A stretch of DNA of 64,000 nucleotides, taken from Candidatus Poseidonia sp. (GTDB taxonomy: Archaea > Thermoplasmatota > Poseidoniia > Poseidoniales > Poseidoniaceae). Both the position numbers and the translations under genes were made by a program. The stretch spans positions 1-64,000 of the forward strand of contig JAKMEE010000032.1 of assembly GCA_022426155.1 (NCBI GenBank), in the 5' to 3' direction. The stretch's first letter is position 1. The number at the start of each line of letters is the position of its first letter. The notes under the pieces were generated by a model. The model worked only from the letters and a program-made list of their open reading frames with translations, was not told where the DNA came from and ran no database searches. Positions 1 through 8,786 of this stretch are shown one piece after another.

Positions 1-71
1 TAAATTACTTTACACATAGTAGTCTAAGAAGTGTAGGGAGAATATTGAAAATATATTAGTAAAGGATTTGA

Positions 72-725
72 CTGGGGGCGATTCTAAACTTTGGCAAAAA
101 GGCACCGTTTTTTTGGTTTAGTATACCAGAAAACCTACGCATAATTACTGAACCCGGTCATCTTTCTTTCTATGAAGAATTTCGTAAGCCAAGTACTAAA
201 GATAAAATCATAGGACATGCATTCTCTATTGGATTAATTGTACTAATTGTAAAATTAGTCAATGATGGATTACAATATAATGATTCAGACCCTCTTCTTC
301 CATTTGTAGGGCAATTACCATTTATACCAGCTACAGTTCTTCTATTTGTGCTAATTTTGACTAATGTGCGAAGGAGAATCAAACTAATCACGTTTGATTT
401 CAACAAAAATGAAGTTAAACTTGAACCGATTAAATTCTCATTTATTGGTACCAAAACTGCAACAATATCATCTCCATTCAGTGTGAAGATACAGAGAAAC
501 ACGAGAGAAAAACAGCATAGTAGTAGTGACGGAGACGGTTATGGAGAAAGCTGGACTACCTATCATGAGGGATATGAGATCATGATAAATCTTGAAAAAT
601 TAGGGTATCAATCGGTAATGTTCCTCGAGACTGATAATCTAAAGGAAGATTATGGTGATTTAATCAGTAGATTAGTCACCTTCGCAGGTATTGATGACCC
701 ACTATTGGAAATCGATGAAAACTAA
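72..725 (+). CDS. Two-TM membrane protein of unknown function, no canonical start codon
   Basis: I do not recognise this protein. The frame is open from just after a TGA at 69-71 to the stop at 725, and it reads like protein throughout. It has two hydrophobic spans, one encoded near 207-257 (IIGHAFSIGLIVLIVKLV) and one near 321-365 (FIPATVLLFVLILTNV), followed by a basic stretch and a soluble C-terminal domain of about 110 residues with a Ser/Asp/Gly-rich loop. The first ATG, GTG or TTG in frame is a GTG at 348, which would cut off the first span and most of the second. The gene may use an unusual start, or its 5' end may be damaged by a frameshift. Confidence is good that the region codes, poor for the start. 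Confidence 0.5.
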   Translation: MGAILNFGKKAPFFWFSIPENLRIITEPGHLSFYEEFRKPSTKDKIIGHAFSIGLIVLIVKLVNDGLQYNDSDPLLPFVGQLPFIPATVLLFVLILTNVRRRIKLITFDFNKNEVKLEPIKFSFIGTKTATISSPFSVKIQRNTREKQHSSSDGDGYGESWTTYHEGYEIMINLEKLGYQSVMFLETDNLKEDYGDLISRLVTFAGIDDPLLEIDEN

Positions 726-769
726 AATTCGCATCACTACTCTAGCGCCTGTATCAGCCCACTGCACCT

Positions 770-798
770 CTTTGTATCGGGAAATAAAATGTAAAGGG
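770..798 (+). repeat. Left arm of 29-bp inverted repeat
   Basis: This 29-nt sequence is the reverse complement of 2694-2722 with one mismatch. The two arms bracket the zinc-ribbon gene and the pentapeptide lipoprotein gene. The core includes TTTGTATCGGGAAATAAAAT. A shortened variant of the same core lies at about 1234-1249. Confidence 0.8.
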
Positions 799-851
799 TA
801 ATCAGATGAAAGGTTTGTATTAATCTGGATATGTCATACTTCCCAATTTAA

Positions 852-1208
852 TTAATACCCTCTGATCAAGAACGAAATTACGACAATTGGTATTCCAATA
901 GCCACAATTCCGCAAGGGACGACAGCCGCTGCATAGTTGCCCCATGAGCCACCACCACCATCTTCAAAAATCGCGAATCCCATGAATGTAATTACTCCTA
1001 TAGCATTAATTGCCAGTCCAATTTTCATGCCCCTGCTCATAAAAAGTTGTGAACGGTCAAATAGATTTGGAGCAACTAATTCATTATCACCAAATGAGAA
1101 ACCATTACCACAATGGGGGCAATCAAACAATCCTGAAACTCCGTCTTCTAATTCAATATCTTGCTCACAATGAGGACATTGAATTACGACCATAAAATTT
1201 CCAATCAT
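852..1208 (-). CDS. Zinc-ribbon membrane protein, 118 aa, unknown function
   Basis: The N-terminus carries two CPHC knuckles about 18 residues apart (residues 11-14 and 30-33), a typical zinc ribbon. After a short polar linker there are two predicted membrane spans (about residues 62-80 and 92-114). Cytosolic zinc ribbon followed by two helices is a common architecture for small archaeal membrane proteins of unknown role, and a second example lies at 36688 in this window. The gene follows the pentapeptide lipoprotein on the same strand, separated by 146 nt of palindromic spacer, so it probably has its own promoter. The substrate is unknown. Confidence 0.75.
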   Translation of the reverse strand: MIGNFMVVIQCPHCEQDIELEDGVSGLFDCPHCGNGFSFGDNELVAPNLFDRSQLFMSRGMKIGLAINAIGVITFMGFAIFEDGGGGSWGNYAAAVVPCGIVAIGIPIVVISFLIRGY

Positions 1209-1296
1209 TGCGATTGAATAAGCATTGAGCAGGTTTCCGATACAAAGGGCCCCCTTCGCTTACCCATCGATAACAACGGTACCCACTGTATGGATG

Positions 1297-1325
1297 GAAA
1301 TGCAAAGGGGCCCCCTTCGCATTTC
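1297..1325. repeat. 29-nt near-perfect palindrome (hairpin)
   Basis: Fourteen base positions on each side of C1311 pair with one mismatch; the centre is AAAGGGGCCCCCTT. It lies just beyond the stop of the pentapeptide lipoprotein gene (minus strand). A weaker relative with the same AAAGGG/CCCCTT core is at about 1243-1258, and the flanks share bases with the 29-bp inverted repeats at 770 and 2694. It may act as a transcript 3'-end hairpin or belong to a dispersed palindromic element; no T-run follows in either direction. Confidence 0.6.
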
Positions 1326-1354
1326 AGTCGTATTTTTAAATTATAGAATGAAAT

Positions 1355-2611
1355 TTATGGGTTCGGATTCATGTTGTTGTCGCAGGTATTTCCATTGTCA
1401 TCGGAATTCGTACCATCAGGACATATTGTGTTATTCCATTGCGTCCAAAAACCATTTCCGTAAATCGTTGCACCTGTCAAATTCGTATTAGAAAAATTAA
1501 CGAATTCGAGGGGAACGTTCCCTAAATTGACGCCACTCAAATTTGCATCTGTGAAATCTACCCACTCCAAGTCGTCAAGCAATGACAAATCCAAATTACT
1601 CAAGTCAATACCGGTAAAATCAGCACCTCCAAGGTTAGCATACGGTCCAACAAGGCTGTAAGAGCCGTAGTTGCTTGGTCCAACACAAGACCAGTTCGAA
1701 GGAAGTGATAATGGACAAATGACATTCGCCGTTGACGTATGATTCATATCCAAGCCCTCCATAATCACTCCAGAAAGGTTAGCCCGATAAAATGAACTAA
1801 ATGTCACAATTGCGCCCTCCAAAACTGCTCCAGAAAGGTTAGCTCCCGCAAAGCTGGCCCCAAGAAGATATGAATTCGTCAGGTTTGAATCGCTTAAGTT
1901 CGCATTGGCAAGATTCGCAGAACCTAGATTGACGGAATAAAGATTTGCTCTACTTAAATCTGAGTTAATCAAAAATGCATTCTGAAGCTGTACTGAAGTG
2001 AGATTTGCACCACTTAGACGAGCTCCCTCAAGATCAGCGCCATCAAGATTTGCCAAACCTAGGTCAGCAATGTTTTGCTGGGCAATTCGTTGCCAGTATT
2101 CTACGAGATTTTCTTCTGTAATAATGTCACTTTGGAGTTGTATAATTGTTTCATTAGCTTCTTGAAGCATGGTTGTTAAATCATCATTTGTAGAATTTGA
2201 TTCTGACAGAAGCCCTAACAGGGTATTGCGTTCTTCTTCAACATTAGAGAGTTGTAGTTGCATGTTTGACAAATTTAAATTTGCAGCCAAAAGTTGTTGA
2301 TTTGTGGAGTTAATTAATTCAATATATTCTAAAATCAGAGTATTTTTCTCCATAATGGTGTTGTTCTTATCAGCAATCATCTCTAGTAATAATGTATTAT
2401 TTGAGTTCAGTTCATCAATGACGATAACCAATTCAGCGTGAGAATTTAGTTGTTCTTCAAGTGTTTGATTCATTTCATCTTGATTCTTTTGCAGATCTGA
2501 TATCTCTTTATGTAATTCTGAAGTATCAAATTCTTCAGCATCTCCTAAACAACCTGCTAGGGAAGAAGATATTATCAAAGTTGAAAATATGATTGCATGT
2601 AATTTCCTCAT
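1355..2611 (-). CDS. Pentapeptide-repeat lipoprotein with coiled coil
   Basis: The N-terminus is a lipoprotein signal: MRK, a hydrophobic stretch and the lipobox LAGC with Cys21 as the likely lipidated residue. Residues about 30-175 form a long coiled coil rich in Asn, Glu and Leu. From about residue 183 there are many pentapeptide repeats of the A(N/D)LxG type (ANLDGADLEGARLSGANL is representative), broken by a Cys-containing insert near residues 295-315 and resuming to about 385. Numerous NxS/NxT sequons suggest an exported, possibly glycosylated protein. The likely form is a membrane-anchored stalk carrying a right-handed beta-helix. A TATA-like ATTTTATG sits 25-33 nt upstream of the ATG, suggesting a leaderless mRNA. 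The ligand is unknown. Confidence 0.85.
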   Translation of the reverse strand: MRKLHAIIFSTLIISSSLAGCLGDAEEFDTSELHKEISDLQKNQDEMNQTLEEQLNSHAELVIVIDELNSNNTLLLEMIADKNNTIMEKNTLILEYIELINSTNQQLLAANLNLSNMQLQLSNVEEERNTLLGLLSESNSTNDDLTTMLQEANETIIQLQSDIITEENLVEYWQRIAQQNIADLGLANLDGADLEGARLSGANLTSVQLQNAFLINSDLSRANLYSVNLGSANLANANLSDSNLTNSYLLGASFAGANLSGAVLEGAIVTFSSFYRANLSGVIMEGLDMNHTSTANVICPLSLPSNWSCVGPSNYGSYSLVGPYANLGGADFTGIDLSNLDLSLLDDLEWVDFTDANLSGVNLGNVPLEFVNFSNTNLTGATIYGNGFWTQWNNTICPDGTNSDDNGNTCDNNMNPNP

Positions 2612-2693
2612 ATCTCAAGGACTCCTACCCTCATACATAAAATGTACACCGGCAGCGCATATCTTACCAATATTTCAAGGGATTATCCGAAAA

Positions 2694-2722
2694 CCCTTTG
2701 CATTTTATTTCCCGATACAAAG
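2694..2722 (-). repeat. Right arm of 29-bp inverted repeat
   Basis: This is the reverse complement of 770-798 with a single difference (28 of 29 identical). It lies upstream of the pentapeptide lipoprotein gene. Both arms are also near copies of GGGTAATCAGA (about 796 and 2765). Confidence 0.8.
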
Positions 2723-2771
2723 GGGATTCAGTGGGTCGCTGCTAACGCTATCCCTTGATGCGATGGGTAAT

Positions 2772-2788
2772 CAGAGGGGAACCCTCTG
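2772..2788. terminator. Short hairpin downstream of the 2813-3568 gene
   Basis: CAGAGGG-GAA-CCCTCTG is a perfect 7-bp stem with a 3-nt loop. It lies 25 nt past the stop codon of the minus-strand gene that ends at 2813, so it is a plausible transcript 3' end. No U-tract follows, so termination is an inference. Confidence 0.4.
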
Positions 2789-2812
2789 GTTAGGTGAACA
2801 TTGATTGTTCCA

Positions 2813-3568
2813 TCAACGATCCCAATGCATTTTTCCATCTTGATCAACCCAATGATGGAAGTAGCGAACTTTCACATCTCCCCGCCTGATTGCATCTCTC
2901 ATCCTCGCCTCGTTCTTTGTGAGACTTGGAACTGAGTCAGTTGTTGTCAAATTTGATTCAATGAAGAACAGATGGAGTTTGTCATTCTTCCATGCGATTG
3001 ACAACCAATCACAACCGTAGCGCATCTGATGGATGTTTCTCAGTGGAATTGGTGGCCGGCTATTCATAGGGATCAAACCTGCAATTTGCATTTCAATGAC
3101 AGTACCTGAATCTCTATTGATTTGTTTTTGAAGACGTCTAACTTCTTCTTCCAGTCTTTTTTCCCGTCTTGACTTGGGTGGATTGCGAGAGATTCTTCTC
3201 AAACTATATCCAAATGCTGCAAACCCTTTCGCTAGTTTGTTTCTCCACTTCGCAATCAATCTCTTGTTGCCTGAAATCTCAGCATCAATCATCTCTATTG
3301 CGCGAATCGAAGCTTCTTCGGAGATTGTGATTGACGAATCGGTATCGGAAATCTGAACACGTTGTTCAAGGTGTTCTCTTTCGACCAAAATGAATCCTTG
3401 GCTCGAGTTCGGAATCGATGCTGCAAGACAATCCTGGTCAAGATTTGCAACTTTTACATGTCTTGTACTTCCATTTGGCGTCAAACGAACCGCAAAACCT
3501 CTGTCTTTGTGCAAGATTGCCCTCCTAAGGTCTTTCTTTGCCTCAGGAAATCGCTCAATACCCATCAT
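2813..3568 (-). CDS. Hypothetical basic soluble protein
   Basis: I do not recognise this protein. From the ATG pair at 3568/3565 (MMGIERFPEAKK) it is about 251 residues, soluble, and rich in Arg/Lys. A predicted coiled-coil segment of mixed charge (RREKRLEEEVRRLQKQIN) lies about two thirds along. The C-terminal part has beta-rich text such as YGCDWLSIAWKNDKLHLFFI, followed by an Arg-rich helix, and ends in HHWVDQDGKMHWDR. The same frame is open upstream to 3670, but that extension runs through palindromic repeats and reads poorly, so the internal ATG is preferred. A nucleic-acid-binding or nuclease-like role is possible, but no catalytic motif is clear. Confidence 0.6.
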   Translation of the reverse strand: MMGIERFPEAKKDLRRAILHKDRGFAVRLTPNGSTRHVKVANLDQDCLAASIPNSSQGFILVEREHLEQRVQISDTDSSITISEEASIRAIEMIDAEISGNKRLIAKWRNKLAKGFAAFGYSLRRISRNPPKSRREKRLEEEVRRLQKQINRDSGTVIEMQIAGLIPMNSRPPIPLRNIHQMRYGCDWLSIAWKNDKLHLFFIESNLTTTDSVPSLTKNEARMRDAIRRGDVKVRYFHHWVDQDGKMHWDR

Positions 3569-3636
3569 TTCCAACCCCCATGGTTTGCAATGGTTGAACC
3601 ATTGATGGTTGCTCAAATTCGGCTGAACCATGGGGG

Positions 3637-3680
3637 TTTTCAAGAGTTGAAAACATGGTTTGATTTTCAAGAGTTGAAAA
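3637..3680. promoter_or_regulatory. Tandem palindromes TTTTCAA-GAG-TTGAAAA
   Basis: The same 17-nt perfect palindrome (7-bp arms, GAG spacer) occurs at 3637-3653 and 3664-3680, 27 nt apart. An unrelated palindrome AACCAT-TG-ATGGTT lies at about 3596-3609. All lie 30-110 nt upstream of the minus-strand ATG at 3568, where a dimeric repressor or activator would bind. An operator role is inference. Confidence 0.5.
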
Positions 3681-3828
3681 GTCGTTCAACAAAGGGCATC
3701 AACTCCTGGGCTTGAGAATGAGGCTAAAAGATCCCTTGCTGCCTCGGCATCACCTGCAGCCAGCAAGGCATGTGCCGCTCTGATTATGGCAAGAAGTTTG
3801 GAATCAAATTCTTGGGTTATACAGACCC

Positions 3829-3929
3829 CAGCGTCCACTTTGCCTCTTATCGTTGAGCATTGTGTTCGCTTTGCCATGCTCATTGCACAGGTTGTCGAAT
3901 GGAGAGCGTTGGCCCCAGCGTCCACCATC
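3829..3929 (+). repeat. Dispersed direct repeat, copy 1 (left of giant gene)
   Basis: About 100 nt here match 8965-9059 in the same orientation. The first ~57 nt differ at about 6 positions (AGCGTCCACTTTGCCTCTTA is identical in both), and the right end shares GTTGGCCCCARCGTCCAC. CCCCAGCGTCCAC itself occurs twice, at 3826 and 3913, so the element is bounded by a short direct repeat. The two copies bracket the 4125-8786 gene. Confidence 0.75.
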
Positions 3930-4093
3930 CCTTTTTTGGCCGCGCAGTATGCTGTTAGCCTTGCAAAAACGGTAGACTTTTTCTAACGGCTCTGTTGTTC
4001 GGCAAGGTGACAATCTTTGTTCGGCCTCTCAGCAATCAACGGTTTTACATGAGGATTGGATGTTATTGAGGCTTATACATTTCACAAAAATAA

Positions 4094-4100
4094 GTTATAT
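4094..4100 (+). promoter_or_regulatory. TATA-like box of giant surface protein
   Basis: GTTATAT in an A/T-rich stretch is centred about 28 nt before the ATG at 4125. This spacing fits an archaeal TATA box driving a leaderless mRNA. Confidence 0.45.
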
Positions 4101-4124
4101 CTCGATTAAAAAGTTTATTCCCGA

Positions 4125-7100
4125 ATGAATAAAATCTCTTCACCTATTCGCCAACACATGTCCCGTCCTCGTAAAATTATACCAATCGCTATTGTGTTGA
4201 TGCTGTTTTTCGTTTACTTGAATCAAATTGTTGAATTCAGTCAATCATCCCTTGAGGCAAATGAACGTCTCGTTCACCCAACAAACTCACAGTCCCCAGA
4301 GGTGGAACTTTACCAACCAACGGAACCTGTTATGCAGTTGGACATTAGCGGCGATAACTACTTTTCTTGTTACGTTTCTTCTGAGGGAGGATTGTTTTGT
4401 TGGGGAGATAATGCGGCTTCACAACTCGGAGACGGGACGACAACCGATCGTGGCGTACCAGTAACACCCGCAGGTCTCCAATCTAACGTCAGTATGGTCG
4501 CTCTCGGCCGATATTTTGGCTGTGCACTCTTGGACAACGGCACGGTATCATGCTGGGGGAAAAATGACTATGGGCAACTCGGCGTTGGAGATCTTCTAAC
4601 GAGGACAACACCAACGCAAACCAACGGTTTTGGAACAAACAAATCCGCAGTTTCAATCAGTGCCGGAGACTACCACATGTGTGCGATTATCAACGATGGG
4701 TCTATCCAATGTTGGGGTCAAGGAAACTCAGGTCAATTGGGTCGTTCAGCCAGTTTGGGAGTTGCAAAAACCCCTACCTCTACAGGAACTCTTGGTTCAG
4801 GAAAAACTGCTGTGTCAATTAGCCTTGGTAATACCCATTCCTGCGCTTTTCTGAACGATCAGTCGGTCAAATGTTGGGGAAACAATGGTCATGGTCAATT
4901 GGGAATCGGTAGCTATACCTCCAGTGTACACTCCCCAACAACGGTGTCATCCTTTGGTGGAAACAGGCAAGCAACGGCCATTTCATCAGGATATCAGCAT
5001 ACATGTGCGATACTTGATGACGGAAACACATCTTGTTGGGGATTGAATGATTATGGTCAACTTGGTTTGAACTCAACAACGAGCTACCGAACACCACAAA
5101 TAGTTGATATGAGTAACCTCCAAAGCACCTTCAAATCTCTGTCAGCGGGGAAGATGCACACCTGCGGCGTGCTGGTTTCCAACCAATCAGCTTGCTGGGG
5201 TCATAACAGTGGTGGAAACCTTGGAGACGGTACGACGACCATCAAAAAACTGCCAGTTTACGTAGAGAATTTATCATTGGGCGACGAAGTGGTGAACATA
5301 AGTGGAGGGAAATTACATACCTGCGCTTCATTCAAGGACGGGTCGCTAAGGTGTTGGGGGTCCAACAATGAAGAAGCGTTGGGTCTTTCGTATTCCTCCG
5401 TCACCAGCAGTGATGAACCAAGCGGTCGTCCAATAGGTCCCAAGAGTTTGGTTCGAGCGACTGAAGTGGTTGAAAATCAACAGACTAATCTAACCGTTCG
5501 AATATTGAATCATGCTGGAACAAATCTGACTTTAGATCATCCCGCCGGTCTCAACTTTTCAAACGCGACCATGATGCTAAGCGGGTCGCCCGTGTACACG
5601 CTACAATCCGTTTGGAACGCAACCAGCACCAATCCGTTTGAATCGTTCAACAAAACATACGCCCTTGAAGTGCTCAGAGACACAGACAGTGACGGTATTG
5701 CCAACAAATACGACAACGATGACGATGGGGATTCAATCTCAGATGATTCCGACGTGTGTCCAATCGAATGGGGGAATGCCACCGTTGACCGTCGCGGTTG
5801 CCCGGACAAGGACGGCGACGGTGTTTCAAATTCAGGAGACGCCTTCCCCGCCGATGCGAGTCAAATAGGCGATTCGGACCAAGACGGGTACGGGGACAAC
5901 ACTACTGGTTTTCGGGGCGACCGGTGCCCGACGATTTACGGAGAGTCTCGCAGGGGGAATGTGTTTGGATGTCCAGATACAGACTTTGATGGATGGGACA
6001 ACGGCAACGATTCCTTTCCTCAGCAGTCGAGTCAATGGAACGACAGCGATGGGGATGGTTACGGTGATGAATTCTCAGGGTTCCAAGGAGACCGTTGTGT
6101 TAGCATCGCTGGAAATTCAACCACCGACCGGTTTGGGTGCATTGATTCAGATGGAGACGGTTATTCAGATTTAGGTGATGCATTCGACAATAACCCAACG
6201 CAGTGGTTCGACTTAGATGGCGACGGTTACGGGAACAATCAGTCCACCAATGCCACACAATCCGATGCCTTTCCAAGCGACGGTACACAGTGGAACGACA
6301 CCGATGGCGACGGGCACGGTGACAACAAGTACGGTTCCCAAGGTGACCACTTTCCGAGCGACCCAAACCGCTGGCAAGACACCGATGAAGACGGGTATGC
6401 CAACGAAGATGATGCCTTTGACAACGACGCAACTCAATGGAACGATACCGATGGAGACGGGTACGGGGACAATCAAAACGGTAACAACGCAGACCTTTTC
6501 TCAAACGATTCCTCTGAGTGGTACGATTCTGATGGGGATGGGGTCGGTGACAATTCTGACGATTTCAAATTTGATGGATCTCAATCTGTTGACGGGGACA
6601 ACGACGGCTACGGTGACAATCCAAACGGTACCAATGGCGACCAGTTTACAAACGACACACTACGTTGGAGCGACCGTGATGGAGACGGCTACAGCGATCA
6701 GCAAAACGATGACGCCTTCATCAACGATGCCACGCAATGGAACGATTCAGACGGCGATGGATTTGGCGACAATGCCAACGGCAACAACCCTGATGCATTC
6801 GCCAACGACTCATTAGAATGGAAAGACACGGATGGCGACGGTGTAGGAAATAACGGCGATTGGGCTCCTACCGATGGAACCCAATGGGCTGACGTTGACA
6901 ACGATGGCTTTGGCGACAACCCGAACGGCACCAACGGTGACCAGTACACGAACGACTCACTGCGTTGGTCCGACACGGACGGTGACGGGTATTCGAATCA
7001 GGAAAACGATGACGCTTTCATCAACGACGCCACGCAGTGGAACGATACCGACGGAGACGGCTATGGAGACAACGAAAACGGTACCAATGCCGACCTGTTT

Positions 7101-8786
7101 CCCAACAACAGCAGCGAATGGTACGACGCAGACGGCGACGGCGTAGGCGACAACTCGGACGAGTTCATCTATGACGGCAGTCAATCGGCTGATTCGGACG
7201 GTGACGGATACGGTGACAACGCCAACGGTACCAACCCTGACGCCTTCCCCAACGACCAAACAGAATGGCGAGATGGAGATGGTGACGGCTACGGTGACAA
7301 TTCAGACGCCTTTCCCGTCGACGCCACACAATGGGCTGACACGGACGGAGACGGGTACGGAGACAATAAGTATGGTTCACAAGGCGATCACTTCCCGGAC
7401 GATGTAACCCGCTGGAAGGACAGCGACGAGGACGGTGTTGCAGATGATGATGACGCTTTCCTTAACGAACCAACGCAGAGCTCAGATCGAGACGCTGACG
7501 GCTACGGCGACAATGCCTCAGGAACCAACCCGGATCAGTTCCCTGATGATGGTGGTGAATGGGAAGACAGTGATAACGACGGCGTGGGCGATAACACCGA
7601 TGCCTTCGTGTTCGACCCGACGCAGTCAACCGACAGCGACGGTGATGGCTACGGTGACAATTTGACCGGCTCGAACGCTGATGCCTTTCCCAACAACTCC
7701 CTTCGTTGGGCAGACACCGACAACGACGGCTATGCTGACCAAGACGACGCATTCCCGACGGACAACACGCAATCAAGCGACACGGATGGCGATGGATACG
7801 GCGACAATGCCAACGGGACCAATCCAGATGCCTTCCCTGATGATGCGACACAACACGCAGATCGAGACAGCGACGGCTTCGGGGATAATCCACTGGGAAC
7901 GAATCCAGACGCCTTCCCATCCGATACAACGCAGTGGTCGGACCAAGACGGGGATGGTTTTGGTGACAACCCCACAGGCCAGCAACCAGACCAGTTCCCT
8001 GAAAATCCAACGCAGTACATTGATGAAGATGGCGATGGATTGGGCGATAATCAAGCCGGAACCGAAGCTGACCCTTCCCTGAACGATGCGGACAACGATG
8101 GGTACACCGATGACGTTGACATCTTGCCAAATCTGGCCAGCCCAGGTGATTTGGACAACGATGGAATCCTCGATGAAGAGGACGCCTTCCCTGCTGATTT
8201 CCGTGAGTACAAAGACAGCGACGGTGACGGCGAAGGCGACAACGCTGACGTGGACGACGACAACGACGGATGGACCGACATTGACGAAATTCGTGAAGGA
8301 GCCGATCCCTTTTCATCCAGTGTTCAACCCGTTGAAGGCTTTGAGGTGATTATCCCCAGCACACAAGTGAGTCTTGGTGCCTGGGACATCATCGGCATTA
8401 TGACCGGTGTGCCACTTGCTCTTTGGATGGGGCTTGGGCTTGTAACTCGGACCCAACGTGGCAGGAAGTACGAGGACTTGCTAAGCAATGCCGGTTCCAT
8501 CGAGGAATTGAATTCAATTGCTGCAGAATACGAATCCTCCCTCATGTGGAAGATGCTCGGGCCGCACCAAGGTCTGCGATTGGAACGCATGCGAACCGAG
8601 ATCGAACGAGACAAATTTGGAGACCAGATGAAGTCACTACCCGAACTTGAATCCAATATAGCACTCAGGCCTACTGGTCAAATAGAACCGGCGGCCGAGG
8701 CCACACAGGTGACTCCAAACACCGTTGATGGGGCTCCAGAATCAACAGCAACGGCTCAGAAAACCGATGAGAAAGGGTACGAATGA
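4125..8786 (+). CDS. Giant RCC1-repeat / thrombospondin type 3-repeat surface protein
   Basis: The protein has 1553 residues. Residues 18-33 form a signal anchor. Residues ~65-440 carry seven or so RCC1-type blades, each with a C-x-(L/I)-x-(D/N)-G-x(3)-CWG signature, predicting a beta-propeller whose paired Cys residues could form disulfides. Residues ~519-1395 are calcium-binding thrombospondin-3-like repeats (D-x-D-x-DG-x-GDN). A single membrane span lies near residues 1419-1440, followed by ~110 cytoplasmic residues. It is probably a cell-envelope adhesin or sensor: a propeller displayed on a long Ca2+-rigidified stalk. The TSP3 DNA shows higher-order repeats with exact 300- and 600-nt offsets (compare 6624 with 6924, and 6516 with 7116). 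The gene stands alone between direct repeats. Confidence 0.85.
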   Translation: MNKISSPIRQHMSRPRKIIPIAIVLMLFFVYLNQIVEFSQSSLEANERLVHPTNSQSPEVELYQPTEPVMQLDISGDNYFSCYVSSEGGLFCWGDNAASQLGDGTTTDRGVPVTPAGLQSNVSMVALGRYFGCALLDNGTVSCWGKNDYGQLGVGDLLTRTTPTQTNGFGTNKSAVSISAGDYHMCAIINDGSIQCWGQGNSGQLGRSASLGVAKTPTSTGTLGSGKTAVSISLGNTHSCAFLNDQSVKCWGNNGHGQLGIGSYTSSVHSPTTVSSFGGNRQATAISSGYQHTCAILDDGNTSCWGLNDYGQLGLNSTTSYRTPQIVDMSNLQSTFKSLSAGKMHTCGVLVSNQSACWGHNSGGNLGDGTTTIKKLPVYVENLSLGDEVVNISGGKLHTCASFKDGSLRCWGSNNEEALGLSYSSVTSSDEPSGRPIGPKSLVRATEVVENQQTNLTVRILNHAGTNLTLDHPAGLNFSNATMMLSGSPVYTLQSVWNATSTNPFESFNKTYALEVLRDTDSDGIANKYDNDDDGDSISDDSDVCPIEWGNATVDRRGCPDKDGDGVSNSGDAFPADASQIGDSDQDGYGDNTTGFRGDRCPTIYGESRRGNVFGCPDTDFDGWDNGNDSFPQQSSQWNDSDGDGYGDEFSGFQGDRCVSIAGNSTTDRFGCIDSDGDGYSDLGDAFDNNPTQWFDLDGDGYGNNQSTNATQSDAFPSDGTQWNDTDGDGHGDNKYGSQGDHFPSDPNRWQDTDEDGYANEDDAFDNDATQWNDTDGDGYGDNQNGNNADLFSNDSSEWYDSDGDGVGDNSDDFKFDGSQSVDGDNDGYGDNPNGTNGDQFTNDTLRWSDRDGDGYSDQQNDDAFINDATQWNDSDGDGFGDNANGNNPDAFANDSLEWKDTDGDGVGNNGDWAPTDGTQWADVDNDGFGDNPNGTNGDQYTNDSLRWSDTDGDGYSNQENDDAFINDATQWNDTDGDGYGDNENGTNADLFPNNSSEWYDADGDGVGDNSDEFIYDGSQSADSDGDGYGDNANGTNPDAFPNDQTEWRDGDGDGYGDNSDAFPVDATQWADTDGDGYGDNKYGSQGDHFPDDVTRWKDSDEDGVADDDDAFLNEPTQSSDRDADGYGDNASGTNPDQFPDDGGEWEDSDNDGVGDNTDAFVFDPTQSTDSDGDGYGDNLTGSNADAFPNNSLRWADTDNDGYADQDDAFPTDNTQSSDTDGDGYGDNANGTNPDAFPDDATQHADRDSDGFGDNPLGTNPDAFPSDTTQWSDQDGDGFGDNPTGQQPDQFPENPTQYIDEDGDGLGDNQAGTEADPSLNDADNDGYTDDVDILPNLASPGDLDNDGILDEEDAFPADFREYKDSDGDGEGDNADVDDDNDGWTDIDEIREGADPFSSSVQPVEGFEVIIPSTQVSLGAWDIIGIMTGVPLALWMGLGLVTRTQRGRKYEDLLSNAGSIEELNSIAAEYESSLMWKMLGPHQGLRLERMRTEIERDKFGDQMKSLPELESNIALRPTGQIEPAAEATQVTPNTVDGAPESTATAQKTDEKGYE

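Larger units (their letters stand above)
3681..4124. other. Gene-free spacer with repeat and possible gene debris
   Basis: No convincing gene is present. The minus strand has an 80-codon open frame (3928-3686) whose C-terminal part reads like helical protein (HALLAAGDAEAARDLLASF) but whose N-terminal part lies in the dispersed repeat, so it may be the remnant of a gene. The repeat at 3829-3929 and the promoter of the large surface-protein gene are also in this spacer. Confidence 0.4.

Noticed and set aside
3686-3928. 80-codon minus-strand open frame left of the giant gene
   Set aside because: Half of it lies in the dispersed repeat and no start signal is visible; kept only as possible debris in the spacer description.
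5800-8320. Long open frames on both strands inside the TSP3 region, for example minus 7462-8316 and plus 6217-6816
   Set aside because: They are shadows of a repetitive GAC/GAT-rich coding sequence; their products are Thr/Met- or Arg/His-rich low-complexity text with no family features.
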